A stretch of DNA of 64,000 nt. Origin: Cadophora sp. MPI-SDFR-AT-0126. Its lineage: Eukaryota > Ascomycota > Leotiomycetes > Helotiales > Ploettnerulaceae. The translations under genes and the position numbers were made by a program. The stretch lies in NCBI GenBank assembly GCA_020747065.1, contig JAGMVK010000009.1, forward strand, positions 1,116,001 through 1,180,000, in the 5' to 3' direction. Shown piece by piece: positions 46,501-58,303 of the stretch. Under the pieces are notes generated by a model. The model searched no databases. It had not been told where the DNA came from and was given only the letters and a program-made list of their open reading frames with translations. Numbering within the stretch: position 1 is the stretch's first letter; every line of letters starts with the position of its first letter.

Positions 46501-48467
46501 AAGTCAAAGAAGGCTCTCGCAGGTTGCTGAATATGGTTGACGGCTGGGTGAAGCCAGGAACACTTACGGCTTTAATGGGCGAGTCTGGCGCTGGCAAGAC
46601 GACACTACTCGATGTGCTTGCCTCGCGAAAGACTGTTGGTGTCATTGGAGGGCATATGCTTGTTGACAATCGCGCCAAAAATGCAAGCTTTCAACGCAAG
46701 ACTGGATACGTTCAGCAGCAAGATCTCCACCTCCAGACGTCGACTGTGCGTGAAGCACTCGTTTTCTCTGCTTTACTGCGACAGCCTGCCCACATCAAGC
46801 GAGCAGACCGACTGGCATATGTAGATGAGGTGATTGAACTTCTTGACATGCAACCCTTTGCAGATGCTGTCGTCGGAGTTCCGGGCGAGGGTCTCAATGT
46901 CGAACAACGGAAGCGTCTCACGATTGGCGTAGAGCTTGCTGCAAGGCCACAGCTGTTACTCTTTCTCGACGAGCCGACATCTGGCTTGGATTCTCAGACT
47001 TCTTGGTCCATATGTGACCTCTTGGATAAGTTGACAAAAAACGGTCAGGCGATTTTGTGTACTATACATCAGCCTTCTGCGATATTATTTGAGCGCTTCG
47101 ATCGTCTTTTGTTCCTTGCTAAGGGAGGAAATCCTGTATATTTCGGTCCCATTGGTGACAATGCCTCGATACTTACGGGATACTTTGCGCGAAACGGTGC
47201 AACACCTTGTCGGGCAATACAGAATCCAGCGGAATGGATGCTGGAAGTTATCGGGGCGGCTCCAGGCTCTTCGACCTCCATCGACTGGCCGCGGGTGTGG
47301 CGTGAAAGCGAGGAATACCAAGATGTCAAATGTGAGCTCAAGGCATTACAGAGCCAGAGACGTAGCGGTCACTCGGAGACAGAACTACTTATTGACAGTA
47401 AAGAGGCATTTCAAGAGTTCGCGCAGCCACTTTCTGTGCAGACTTGGGAAGTCACGAAACGAGTCTTTCAGCAGACTTGGAGAGATCCTGTCTACATATA
47501 CAGCAAGCTTGCTCTGTGCTTGTTTGCTGCCTTGTTCATCGGCTTCTCCTTCTTCAAAGCACCAAACAGCCAGACTGGGCTGCAAAACCAGATGTTTGGC
47601 ATCTTCATGCGTAAATTCCGTCTACCCCGAACCTGAGATACCGCTAACTTGCGTGAAGTTGGTAGTATTCTGCCCAATCTCGTGGAGCAGATGCATCCTC
47701 GTTTCGTCACACAACGTGACCTGTACGAAGCGAGAGAACGGCCATCGAAGTCTTATTCTTGGAAGGCGTTCATGTTTGCCAATGTCCTCGTGGAATTGGT
47801 ATGGCAGCTGCCCATGGCAGTAGTCATATTCTTTTGCTGGTATTATCCAATAGGACTCTGGCGCAACGCCGAGGCAACCAACTCTGTCACTGTCCGAGGG
47901 ATTCAAATGTTTCTCTTCGTCCTCCAATTCATGATCTATGCATCCAGTTTTGCAAATGCAACCATTGCTGGTGTTGGTTCCGCGGAAGTTGGAGGCGCAT
48001 TGACTAATGTGTTGTTCTCCCTCTCACTGGTCTTCTGTGGTGTTCTCGCCACCAAAGATCAGCTGCCAGGATTCTGGGTCTTCATGTATCGGCTCTCACC
48101 TTTGACCTACTTGGTACCCGGCATGCTTACGACAGCGGTTGCAAACACGGATCTGGTGTGCGCAACGAATGAACTTCTTCGCTTCGATGCCTTACCGGGA
48201 CAGAACTGCTCGACTTACCTTTCTACGTACATCACCATCTTAGGTGGTTCCCTGCGGCCTGGTACCGAAGGGTCGTCTCACTGCGAGTTCTGTCCCCTCA
48301 GCAACACCAATCAATACCTTGCTCTCCTCGATATGCATTATGATCAAAGCTGGCGCAATTTTGGTATCCTGTGGGCATTCATTTTTTTCAACGTCTGCTT
48401 CGCATTCTTCATATATTGGCTTGTTAGAGTCCCGAAGAAATGGAGCCTGAAGGGAATGGATAGATGA
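43579..48467 (+). CDS. PDR/ABCG full-length drug efflux transporter
   Basis: ATP-driven export of hydrophobic small molecules at the plasma membrane. Six exons (43579-44107, 44162-44483, 44615-45332, 45386-45700, 45858-47610, 47659-48467) sum in phase to 1481 aa. Layout NBD1-TMD1-NBD2-TMD2. NBD1 has the degenerate Walker [11 protein letters not shown] of fungal PDRs, signature [13 protein letters not shown] and Walker [13 protein letters not shown] (completed across an intron). NBD2 has canonical [28 protein letters not shown] and [10 protein letters not shown]. Loops CSTFVPFGG..., and NCSTY ... CEFCPL in the last external loop carry the usual cysteines. The intron after IFM and the others look canonical. 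No lesion; frames broken only by introns. Confidence 0.93.
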
Positions 48468-48943
48468 GAGGCTTTCGGAATTATGGAAAGACTGGACGAG
48501 GCTTTTATTGAAATACGCTAAGTCGTCCCAGCTAGTGATCAAAGTACATGATGTCGACAATAATTTTTTTTATTTTTAACAAAGTTGATTTTTGGAATTC
48601 CTCCTACCTTTTCAAAAGTCTAGTAACATTATCTCTAGCAAAGACAGTACGGAATACAGGCTTTTGGCAAAGGCAGGGGTTGAGGGACATCACGAGAGCA
48701 TCAGATGTTGTTTAAAGTGATATATTAATTGTTCTAATCAACATTGTGAAGTCCTAATTGTCCACCATGCCTCCCTAATTCCAACCACCATCTAGCTTCG
48801 CGCGACCGTGGGCTCCAGATTGACCGTCATCGGAATTGTTGGAAATGTTGAGATCCTAGACAATTGATCATCAGCAGATGCAAAATGAGAAAGATGTGGG
48901 AAAACTTACATCCACAGATAGTCCACTGTGATTGTTGAGGTAG
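48468..48943. other. Convergent 3' region
   Basis: About 480 bp between the PDR stop and the orphan gene on the other strand. AT-rich; no gene. Confidence 0.4.
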
Positions 48944-49752
48944 TTAGTAGCCACGACCAGGTGCCCTATTACCCCGATTGCTGGGGCCGCCGCCGTAATT
49001 GTTGTCGCTTCTACGACCATAACCACGGGAAGATTTGTTGTAATTGTTTGGGAGTACAGCCGGGAAGCCGGGTAGGCCTGCAAGACCGTCCAAGATACGG
49101 CCCTCGCCAGTTGGGTAGAGGCGCCGATACCTCTCGTCGAATTGTCTATCGGAGGCGAGGTTCTCCAGGACCGTTGGATGGATATTGTCTCTCTCAAATC
49201 TCGTAACGTACATGAGAGCATTGTCGATGGGTAAATTTTTGCCGATTCGGTCATTGGCCTCGGGCCAGGCGGAATACCATTGGGCGAAGTCCAAGAAGAA
49301 TTGTCTGACCAATTTGGCGAAATAGTCTGGAATCTGGGCTATGTAGTCGCACCAGATGAGTGAACAATCAAATTGTGTACCGGCCATACCCATTGACCAG
49401 AATCTTGGAGTGATCGAGGCGAGGATCACATCGCCCAAAATTGTGAGCATACCACGCCAGAAATTGTTGTCGCGACCACTCATTGCTGTGTGGCGGTTCT
49501 TGCCCTCGACAACAATAGCACCACGTGGCAGGCCAGTGTTCATGTCAAAGATTGTGTTGTAGCCTCTTGGAACAACAGCATTGTATCTGGTTCTGAACTC
49601 TGATAGATAGCCTTCGCAAATTTTCACATCACAGCTGCTCACACACGCTGCTGATGAGTAGCCGACCCTGCGAACACTTGCATCCTTGGATCGAGCACAT
49701 CAACGGCCTACATACCTATTTCTATTTCTCTTCTTGATATGACTCGAATCAT
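48944..49752 (-). CDS. Orphan protein with Gly/Arg/Asn-rich tail
   Basis: Family not recognised. Two exons: 49752-49716 (MIRVISRREIEI) and a second running from about 49658 to 48944, joined by an intron (GTATGT ... CATCAG) in phase; about 250 aa. The second exon alone opens only with a GTG, so the first exon is needed for an ATG. The body (about residues 15-200) has no membrane segment and many aromatic residues (FWRGMLTILGDV, FFLDFAQWYSAWPE). The last 35 residues are disordered and RG/NN-rich (GYGRRSDNNYGGG ... APGRGY), as in RNA-binding tails. It could be a fungal orphan, or derived from a selfish or viral nucleocapsid-type element; I cannot tell. Intact frame. Confidence 0.55.
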
Positions 49753-50477
49753 TGGTGCAGGATAGGGATAGGGTGACCAGGCAATTGAGAAGTTACAAGA
49801 ATGCGAGGCTGAGGACAAAGCTCTTATTGCCGGGACAAAAACGGGTTTGGCCGAAGCATTGGAGTCGACGGCTGCGATCAAAAGATTTGGTGCATCACGG
49901 ACATGACGTGGTGAGCTGCTGCTGGTGGGAAAAGTGTGTCTCGCTTAGGCGTGGCTAGTGTTGATTTTCCCTCCCAGAGTGGAAAGGAGCGTTTCGGTCC
50001 CTGCGATCACGGGACTTGGAAGCCTCGCATCTTCCATTCCTTCTAAATCTCCAACCTATGATGAACGGTGGTAGGGCAGTCAAGTAGAAGTTTATAGTGG
50101 GATAGCACAAGTGCGAGCCCACATCTGCCCCTTTGCCTTTAGCAATTCTAAATGCCAGGGTTCTTTCTTCCTCCTAGGACAGGGATCTGGTTTTTTTTTT
50201 TTACATTCTCGACTGCTTGTAAAGTAAAGTTTTGTGTGGGTTACTAGAGGTCAAGTACCAACCTAGACATACGTTCTCGACAGAAAGTGGTACGCTAAGG
50301 AATAGTCCGGTCTCGTTGCGAATCAGTCAAAATCCCAATGAAGCGAAGCGTGCATAAGAACTCCATCGTGTCGCCTCCACTTCGTGTTTTTCAAAAAAAA
50401 ATTGAAATCTACCAGCTGTAATATTAGTCGACCAGGTTTACACGATTTCTTCGCACGCTGCCATCACATTCTCCACG
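49753..50477. other. Intergenic region
   Basis: About 725 bp. Contains homopolymer runs (T run at about 50192-50202, A run at about 50393-50401). No gene seen. Confidence 0.4.
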
Positions 50478-52033
50478 ATGTCGATCCCTAACACAACACC
50501 AAGTTCGGTTGAGTTCGAACTAAAGATTCCGGAGTCAACTTTGACAGCCGATTCGCAGAGCTGCAATTAGACACTTCAAAACACACGTCGACATCAGCAT
50601 CGCAACAGCCTCCTGTTATCTTGAGCAGAGAAGCAGACGACGAGCGATTCGACGTCGTCGCAGAAAATATAAGCCCACGTTTATCCTACAACGCCGGTCA
50701 CGGAGACTTCGCTTTCGGAAGACTGATTGACAGAAGAAATAGGTTTACATGACAGGATATGAGAAATGACGATGATGAATCCCAATTACTTCGGGGGAGC
50801 CACGCCAACGTCGTTCTCGAGCTTAATGATTTCGTTAGGTAAGACTGTTCGCCCGATAATTGGCATTTTCTTAAGAGAAGCACACCATAGTAATTCGTTC
50901 TTACAGGCAGGGGTCATTCAATTTTTTCGTTCGCACTTCCAAGAGAAATTCGAGATATTGTGTACCGGATTCTACTCGCGCCGTTCTATTTACACTCTAA
51001 ATATGTGTCCCAAGGGAGAAGCAGAATTACGCTCCACTGTGGTATGCAAGGATCAATCCAGCCATATCTGTTGGATGATGAAGATGTTTGAGCAGCGACT
51101 CTTGATAATGAAATTACGCTCGAAACCGCAGAAGTAGTTGGGGAAATGATGCTGGATCTTATGATCAGCACAAATGGCCAACAAGATGAGACCGCCAGTC
51201 GCCTTCGACGAAAGGAAATCCGAGAACACCTGAAAATGCCCCACCCGAACCGCGAGACCGCCTACGAATTATTTTGTGATATTTGCAAGGACTGGTCTAC
51301 TTGGGGTCCCGGTTGGAAATTTCAAGACGATTTGTACAAGGATTGGATCCGAACCGTATCAAATGTCAGTCCACGATTTAGGCACGAATTAGGCTTGGTT
51401 TTCTGGACGAGAGTGCATATAGTGGACAACAGCTCGGTGGAGAATTTCATATGGACCCTTCCCGCTTTCTTGAGAGAGAGACCTGCGATCCACCTTGGAA
51501 TCAAATACGCTTTTTTTCGGATCGATCTGATAAATCCTGTATCTGACCAACTACGGAAATTCGAAGACTGGTGCCATTACGTCTCCACGTGCTTGAAGCT
51601 AGAGCGATTCGACCTCCGGCTCGATGTTAAGGAATCCGACCTGGAAAGAATTCATAAAGGCGAAGATGAGTTTGCTTATCTGGCATCTTGTCGTTCGATA
51701 CCAGTGTCTCATACTTTTGAGATCATCCTTACGATCTGGGACACTAGGGGCAGATGGGATTGGAATGAGGTATCCGGGCCTGGTGATTTGGATATGTTGG
51801 AGGAGAAGTATCGGCCTTTGATTCGGGAGATGATGTTACCAGATTCTCTGCGAAAACCACCAACAGAAGAAAGCCTGTACCTGGAATCTCGCCCCCAACC
51901 ACCATCTTTGCCTGTTGAAGAGTCGGAGGAGAGTGAGGAATCATCAGATAGTGAGGATATTTCGGAAGGTGAGGATCCCTCGGATCGTGATAACTCTTCG
52001 GGAGGTGAGGAGTCTTCTGAAGATGAAGATTGA
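50478..52033 (+). pseudogene. 2EXR-domain protein, likely decayed paralogue
   Basis: Related to the intact gene at 54704. Matching landmarks: GHGDFAFGRL (versus GYGDFCFGRF), RGSHANVVLELNDFVR then FALPREIRDIVYRIL (versus RGSYCQPVEELEDFLR then KLPLEIRLRII), NVSPRFRHELGLVF, and LPDSLRKP. A conserved intron lies at 50839-50906. Apparent breaks: a frame change between about 50513 and 50568; an in-frame TGA at 50750-50752 inside the aligned region; one extra base in the T run at 50922-50927, needed to keep FALPREIR in frame; and a TGA at about 51091, which a 54 bp intron (GTATGC ... GAGCAG) could remove. The last 295 codons (51146-52033) are open and end in a long Ser/Glu/Asp tail. Unusual splicing could rescue some breaks but not all that I can see. 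Confidence 0.6.
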
Positions 52034-52367
52034 GATGAAGATTCGATGGAATATGGAAGCGCAGTCATGTAGATGTTCATGGTGGGATAGCTTGGAAGAT
52101 GCACAAGTGTGGGGCCACATCTGCGACTTTGGACGGATACGGATATATGGTGCGCAAATCGTAAATTAGTTAGATTTCAATTAATTGGCTACATATCACG
52201 AGTTGTGCTAGGTGATAGGGCGGAAGACCCACACGATCCTTTAGCTACTGCATCATCTGTAGCTAGATCAGCAACCTGGTACTGATGTTTTCTTCAACTT
52301 TCTCTCGCTCAAACATGGGGAACATATTTCCATCATTTCGGATGAAATCAAATTACTGCTTCCCAGC
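52034..52367. other. P450 promoter region
   Basis: About 330 bp between the decayed 2EXR gene and the P450 ATG. No distinct element seen. Confidence 0.4.
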
Positions 52368-54066
52368 ATGACTTCGACGTCATTATTAGGATGGACACTC
52401 GCTGTTGCGGCTAGCTACCTCAGCTATGTCGTCTTTCGCTACTTCAACAACCGAATAAATCGAGGCCAACTCCCACCTGGCCCAAGAGGAGTTCCGTTGT
52501 TGGGAAATATAAACGATTTTCCACCTGTAAATGTCCCAGAGTTCCAACACTGGTTGGAGCACAAAGATCTGTACGGACAGATCAGTTCCGTGACTGTGGC
52601 GGGCACAACACTCGTCATCGTCCATGATAAAAAGGCGGTACATGATCTTCTCGAGATCAATGCAAACAAAACCTCGGGGCGACCAACAAATGTGTTCGCG
52701 AATGAGTTGTGTGGTTATGAGAACATTGTGCTTTGCCAGGGGTATAACAATACTTTTCGAGAGTGTCGAAAGCTCCTTGCATCGAGAGCTTGGTACCAAG
52801 GTGTCAGCGGCACAGTTTCGCGATGTCCAGGAAATTGAAGTTAATCGGCAGCTGCTTCGAGCTCTGAATGAGCCCGGGAAATGGCTAGACCATTTAAAGA
52901 CGTAAGTGACGAGTCTTCTGGGCTGGTGGAGGATTGTACGCAGCGGCAACGCGACAGGACCGGCTGACAAATTTATGCATAGCACCACTGCGGCCACCAT
53001 TCTGAATATGACCTACGACTACAACATTGAGCAAAACAAGCCTGACACTCTGGTGGTTTTGATTGAGAGGGTGTTGAGTCAGTTCTCACTCGCTGCTGTA
53101 CCCATGGCTTGGCCAGTCGACATGATTCCAGGTCTGCGGCATGTTCCCGAGAATTTCCCTGGTTTCACTTTCAAGAGGATCGCACGTAAGTGGAGAAGTG
53201 ATGTGCGAGCATCAGCATATACTCCATATCGATTCGTGCAACGTCGGATGGCTGCTCAAACTTTTCGACCATCATATGTTTCCAAGCTCGTCCAACAGCT
53301 CAAGCTCAAGCCCGACCACGAGACCGGGACATCGACTCGTCAAGACGAGGATGCCGTAATTTGGACAGCAGCAAGTCTTTATGGGGCTGCAGCCGACACT
53401 TTGGTAATCTCTCTGACGGCATTTACCATGGCAATGATCCTCTTCCCTGACGTGCAGCGTAAAGCACAGAAAGAACTCGACCGTGTGGTTGGAAGCAACC
53501 GCTTGCCGAATTTTGATGACAGAGAAAACTTGCCATACATCAATGCCATCGTGAAGGAAGCCCTCAGGTGGTGGCCAGTGACGCCAATGGGTTTCCCTCA
53601 CACAGCAGACACCGATGTTGAGTACAACGGCCTCCACATCCCCCAAGGCGCCATAATCTTACCAGCTGTCTGGTGGTTCCTGAATGACCCTGAGGTATAT
53701 TCCAACCCGAAGTTGTTCGACCCTGAGCGCTTCTTGAGCCCTCGAAACGAGCCGGATCCAAGCATGGAGGGCTTCTTTGGCTATGGTCGGAGGATATGTC
53801 CTGGTCGATTCTTTGCGGACTCGGGTTTCTACCTCAATATCGCTCAATCTTTATCAACTTTCAACTTCGAAAAAGCGTTGGATAAGAATGGAGAGAAGAT
53901 TGGAATTGATGTCAAGCCAAAGCCTGGGATCTTGAGCTATCCGAGCGAGTTCGAATTTTCGGTCACGGTGAGGAGTCAGCAACATGAGGATATGATCCGT
54001 CGAGTTGGGCTGGAGCATCCTTTGGAAGCCAGTGATGCTGGACTTCTTAGAGACGAGACTGATTGA
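52368..54066 (+). pseudogene. Cytochrome P450 with single-base frameshift
   Basis: Heme monooxygenase of the microsomal fungal type. N-terminal membrane anchor (LLGWTLAVAASYLSYVVF), then LPPGPRGVPLLGN, oxygen-binding-helix region YGAAADTLVIS, ExxR in KEALRWW, PERF and the heme loop FGYGRRICPGRF. A good intron at 52902-52982 (GTAAGT, branch CTGAC, ATAG) joins HLKT to the TAATILNMTY part. Within exon 1, however, the frame changes at about 52775-52780: FRECRKLL must continue as HRELGTKVSAAQF, one base out of phase, and no intron fits. With one base fewer, the coding length is 538 aa, normal for a P450. It is either a recently disabled gene or an assembly/base-call error. All motifs after it are intact. 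Confidence 0.8.
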
Positions 54067-54703
54067 AGGGTTGAACTCGTTGGATAAGGATATTGTCGCA
54101 GGCTCATGTGCTCATGAACAGAGTGAAGCTGCGTGAAGGTGGAATTGACGAGAGAGGACTTCATGAGAATAAAGGGATCCTCCTCCTGATCCCTTTGCTC
54201 CTAGAACCGATACTTCTATTCTATTTACATCAGCTTCAATTATTATTCATAAATATGCTACGAATTTTCCAAGTATGTCAACATATTCTCAAACAAAAGA
54301 ATGTTCTCACTCCGTTTGTTAAGATTGCAAACAAACCTGGGGAACAGCAATGCTGTCATGGCATGGGCTATTGATCTCTTACCCCATGTCACTAAGTGAA
54401 CCAAACCAATCAATCTACACATGGATTCCTTTGTCCCAAGACAAAGCCACAATGACTGTTGGACCCAGTCATGAGACAGATGGTCCTGCCTGCGTTTGTA
54501 TTCTCGCTTCGGTTGCTCTGCCCAATCCCAAGTGGGTTTAGTGCGCTTGAGGCACACTCAAAGACTTCCTCCCGCTCCACCTTGACTTCCTCGCACAAGC
54601 TGAACCAATATCGACTTCCTCTTGTCTTTCCAGTCCCATACGAAGTACTGGCAACCCTGGTCACATTTACGCGGCGTCTTTTGTGACGCGTTCAGGAAGC
54701 AAG
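54067..54703. other. Intergenic, promoter of intact 2EXR gene
   Basis: About 640 bp. Short frames only; no recognised gene. Confidence 0.4.
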
Positions 54704-56252
54704 ATGAAGCAAGCGCTTGAGCACAACAACAAACGAGAATACCCAACTGCTGCACTGACTCCTACATCCGCACCTGAAGTTGAGCAATCGAGCAAGTCTA
54801 AGGCAAAGATCGCTTCAGACACTCTTACAGTGGTCTCTGCAAATGATACGGTCGACTTCACTCCCTCGAGAATCACTGTCCTCGCCGGTTCAGCTGCCCC
54901 GACTGTCCAACGACTGAATCGCGACACTGGTTATGGCGACTTCTGCTTCGGCCGTTTCCTTCTACGTCATAGATTCAAGCGTTTCAAACGATTCGCGTTT
55001 GTCGAAGATCGTGAATGTCTAGAGAAGTGGAGTGAGGAAGTGCTTTCCAGAGGTAGCTACTGCCAGCCTGTTGAGGAGCTAGAAGACTTTCTGAGGTAAT
55101 TCGACCTTTCAATGGTTATCAAATCAAATCAACTATGACGCTGACTATCTTAGGGATGGACCTTTCAAGTACTTCAAATTGCCACTTGAGATCCGGCTCA
55201 GGATCATCCGACTGCTCGTCCAACCCTTCTTTGAAAACGAAGATTATCCAGACCGCCATGACCTACGACTGTTTATATCACAAAAATACATCCGAGAAAG
55301 AGCCAGTAACTTTAACGGTGGATTTGAGGGATACGTTCAAAGACGAATTGAAGAGTCGAAACTTTGGTATGCCAGAGATGATGGCCGGTTGCATGCCCGT
55401 CTTACTGCCATTCATAAAACCATGGAACAGTCTAAGATGCGATATGATATACTGGAGAAATCGTTCTTCCAGGAAAGCATGGTACATCCTCATCGAAGCT
55501 ACGACCACGATATCACCGCACAGATGAGCAGGCCTTGGTCGAAAGCTTCTGGTCCTAGGGACGATTGGCCAATGCTCAAGTTCATGAGAAATCTTTCGAA
55601 CGTCTCTGTACAGTTCAGACATGAACTTGCCCACGTTGTCTTTGCGAAAGTGGCTTTGATCATCGACTTGTGAGTCTTCATTTTGCTCCGATCGCAGAGA
55701 TCCCTATAATTCTAATCTGCGAAGAACTGGTTGCTAACTTCTCTGCATAGCAAATCCTTCATCAGCGAAGGACTTTCAAGGTTTATCGCGGACAGACCCA
55801 GAATCCAACCTAATATCAGATCGTTGACACTGCAGGTTGATTTCTGGGGACGTCCTGTGGGTCCCAAGACATTGTCAAAGTTCAAGAACTCCATACAAAA
55901 GCTGCGTGATATCGAAGGGTTTCACATCCCTGTCCTTCGACTCTCAATTCGGCTCTGGGATATCAATGTGAAGAGATTGTTCTCAAAAGACAAATTCCTC
56001 AACGACTTCGCACCTGTTCGTCGCCTTCCAGTTACTGAGTCCTTCGAACCCATCTTGGAACTTGGTCCATGGACGGTGGTTGAAGATAAGGCTGCAAGAA
56101 TCAAACGCTTTGACGAGCTGAATAGAAAATATCTTCCTGCACTTCAGGCGGCGCTCCGACCAGACAGTCTGCGGGAACCATTGGAGCAGACTAAGGAGGC
56201 AAAGTATCTGCGAGAGAGGGAGTTGATGCTTTCAAAGCCTGCTTCTGCCTAG
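54704..56252 (+). CDS. 2EXR-domain protein, intact paralogue
   Basis: Function unknown; 2EXR proteins are a large fungal family recognised by LPxEIRxxIY-like blocks. Three exons (54704-55095, 55154-55669, 55751-56252) sum to 469 aa. The first exon is mostly disordered and Thr/Ser-rich up to about residue 70, then GYGDFCFGRFLLRHRF. The 2EXR core starts with FKYFKLPLEIRLRIIRLLV (about 132-150). Further blocks: NVSVQFRHELAHVVF, RSLTLQVDFW, RLPVTESFEPILEL and RPDSLREP near the end. Every frame junction is canonical. The decayed copy at 50478 shares the block order and the first intron position, so the pair arose by duplication, now with a P450 between. Confidence 0.75.
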
Positions 56253-58303
56253 ACCTCGACTTCGGTGCATATCGTACTCGAGAAGGAAAGGATATTTCTT
56301 ATGGGTGAGGGTCATTCGCATCCGTCAGCTCGACTGTACAGTACGATTCTCATGATGGTAGCTGGTTTGCAGCAGGCCCTTATGGAGAAACAGATCAGAC
56401 TCAATCAGAAATGCAGACGAGCAAAGAATTACAATTCGATATCAAACAAAGTACGGGAAATTATTCAAGACTTGTGGTACCATAGTGGTGCAGTACATTC
56501 ACGGTAGTCTTTCCATTCTTGCATTCTCAAACAGCGGTCCCATGCAGCTTGTCGAGTATGACCAGATGTAGAATATCCGAGATTGATGTCAGCTCAGTAG
56601 TTCCGACTGGGTGGATTCTTTCTCCACTGCTTTCTCTCACACTAGCACCAAGTGCGAACAGCTGGCTGGGGCATCTGTTGTGCGTTCAAGCTTCAAGTGG
56701 GTGAAGATGCACCAACCAGCCTGCAATCCTCGGGTTCGTTTCGGTGTTACCTAACGAAGTAACTTTCCGCCACTAAACGGCAGCCCAGATCGAGGCATCA
56801 TGATTTCAAATTTGCCAACTTCTTGTTTCTCTCTTGGAAATAAGACATGCAAGAAGACAAGAAGAGCTCATTTCGGAAGATGTCTTGCCCGCATCAGCAT
56901 CACGTGTGGAAGGCTTGCATGTGCCGAAGCCACCAAAGCCACAGCGGCGCCTTTTTCGGCGGCTTCCTTGGACCACATCTCTCGGCTTCCTTCTCCATCT
57001 CTTCTTTCTTTCAACCTTTCTTCAGACGCCGGCTGGCCTCATTTCAAGCCACGGATACCATGTTACCACGCCAGATGAGGAGATACATAGGTACTTATGT
57101 ATCTGAGAAATACCTCGTGCGCGGAGGAGCCAACCGGATTCGAGGGAACGTCTGATGATTTTAGGTTGTGGTCAGGTCAGAACCTGCGTGCTGGAGATAC
57201 ACTAAAAGTACAGGGTCCATCGCCCCAAAGCTACCCAAGACTGCCCAGCTTATGCATGAAAGTAAGTTTCTTTAGCAAGGGGCATCAACCGTCATCCATT
57301 GACCCCGCCTCTTCTCTCTACTCCTCTCGATCAACCGTGAAGTGAGGGGAAGATGGCGGGCCTGCAGCAGTGGAACAGCGAACGAACCTACCAGCTTTCT
57401 CCTGGGGACTAGCTTCCACGCCCGTCGGCATCAAATGACTGAATTGACAGTTCGTGCTGCAGGAGAAAAGGCATGTCCACTTTCCCTTCCCTTACCAAGC
57501 AAACCGCATCCAAGACTCGAAAGGACTCCATCACATCCCCGTTCTCGACCATCTCATCCCTCGTCGGACCGATTATTACGGCGCTTGGCCGAGGGATCGG
57601 CCATATTTTGACATTTTGACGGCCGCTTATCCTTTCCAGAGCATGTTAGTTGAGTAGCACCCTGTACCCCTCCCCCTGATTAATCCCTGTCTACTGTATC
57701 CCCAGGCTACCCCAGACACCCCCTCCCCCGTCCTCGTCCCCGTGCAGACGCTGGTGACATCAGACTAGACCAGGAACTTTTACATCCGACGTGAAGATTT
57801 TTGGTCTGGAGAAGATGCAGATACCCACATACGCCTACACCTACACCTTTGTGCCAATCATAGATGGCTAGCTACCAGCTTCCTTTTCTGGAAAAAGTCA
57901 AGAACCGCAAAGTCAAGATGCCGTATCCACTTTCAATGCAGCTTGCATGCATGCTTGCTTGCTTTCTTGCACGACAGGAAGAGACAGCTCAGGACAGGAC
58001 AAACCAACTAGGACAGCATGGGGTGATCCAGGTAGAGTACAGACAAGAGCTTTGGGTAAGCTGCATGGAGTGCGTTAAGAGTATGCTGGGCGAGCTGCGC
58101 GAAGTATCGTAATGATCCAATTTCAATTAACTTCACACCCAAAAAGTATATAGTTCCGACGATCGCGCTTTCCTTTCATTTTCTTTCCTTCTTTCCTTCC
58201 TCGTCGCTATCAGTCATTTGAGTCTTCCTTCTTCGCTCGGTACTCCGACTTGTACTCTCGTACTCTGAGCCCGGCATCAATTGAAGCTTCCTTCAATTCA
58301 AAG
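56253..58303. promoter_or_regulatory. Long upstream region of the GH3 beta-glucosidase
   Basis: About 2 kb with no convincing gene, although three overlapping frames are open around 56800-57155. Candidate sites: GGCTAG at 57866-57871 (XlnR/Xyr1-like), CTGGGG at 57402-57407 (CreA-like), TATATAG at about 58147-58153, roughly 150 bp before the ATG. A pyrimidine-rich TTCC tract (58165-58205) precedes the start. A GCAT/GCTT simple-repeat patch lies near 57943-57967. Confidence 0.45.

Noticed and set aside
51064..51125. TGA inside the 2EXR copy at about 51091 taken as proof of a pseudogene
   Set aside because: A 54 bp GT-AG intron removes it in phase, so it cannot be counted as a lesion; the call rests on the other breaks.
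56800..57155. Three overlapping open frames upstream of the beta-glucosidase
   Set aside because: Overlapping frames of similar length, no motif or splice evidence; likely chance.
57943..57967. Short GCAT/GCTT repeats as a possible CRISPR or attachment site
   Set aside because: Simple microsatellite; no spacers or flanking cas or integrase genes, and the genome is fungal.
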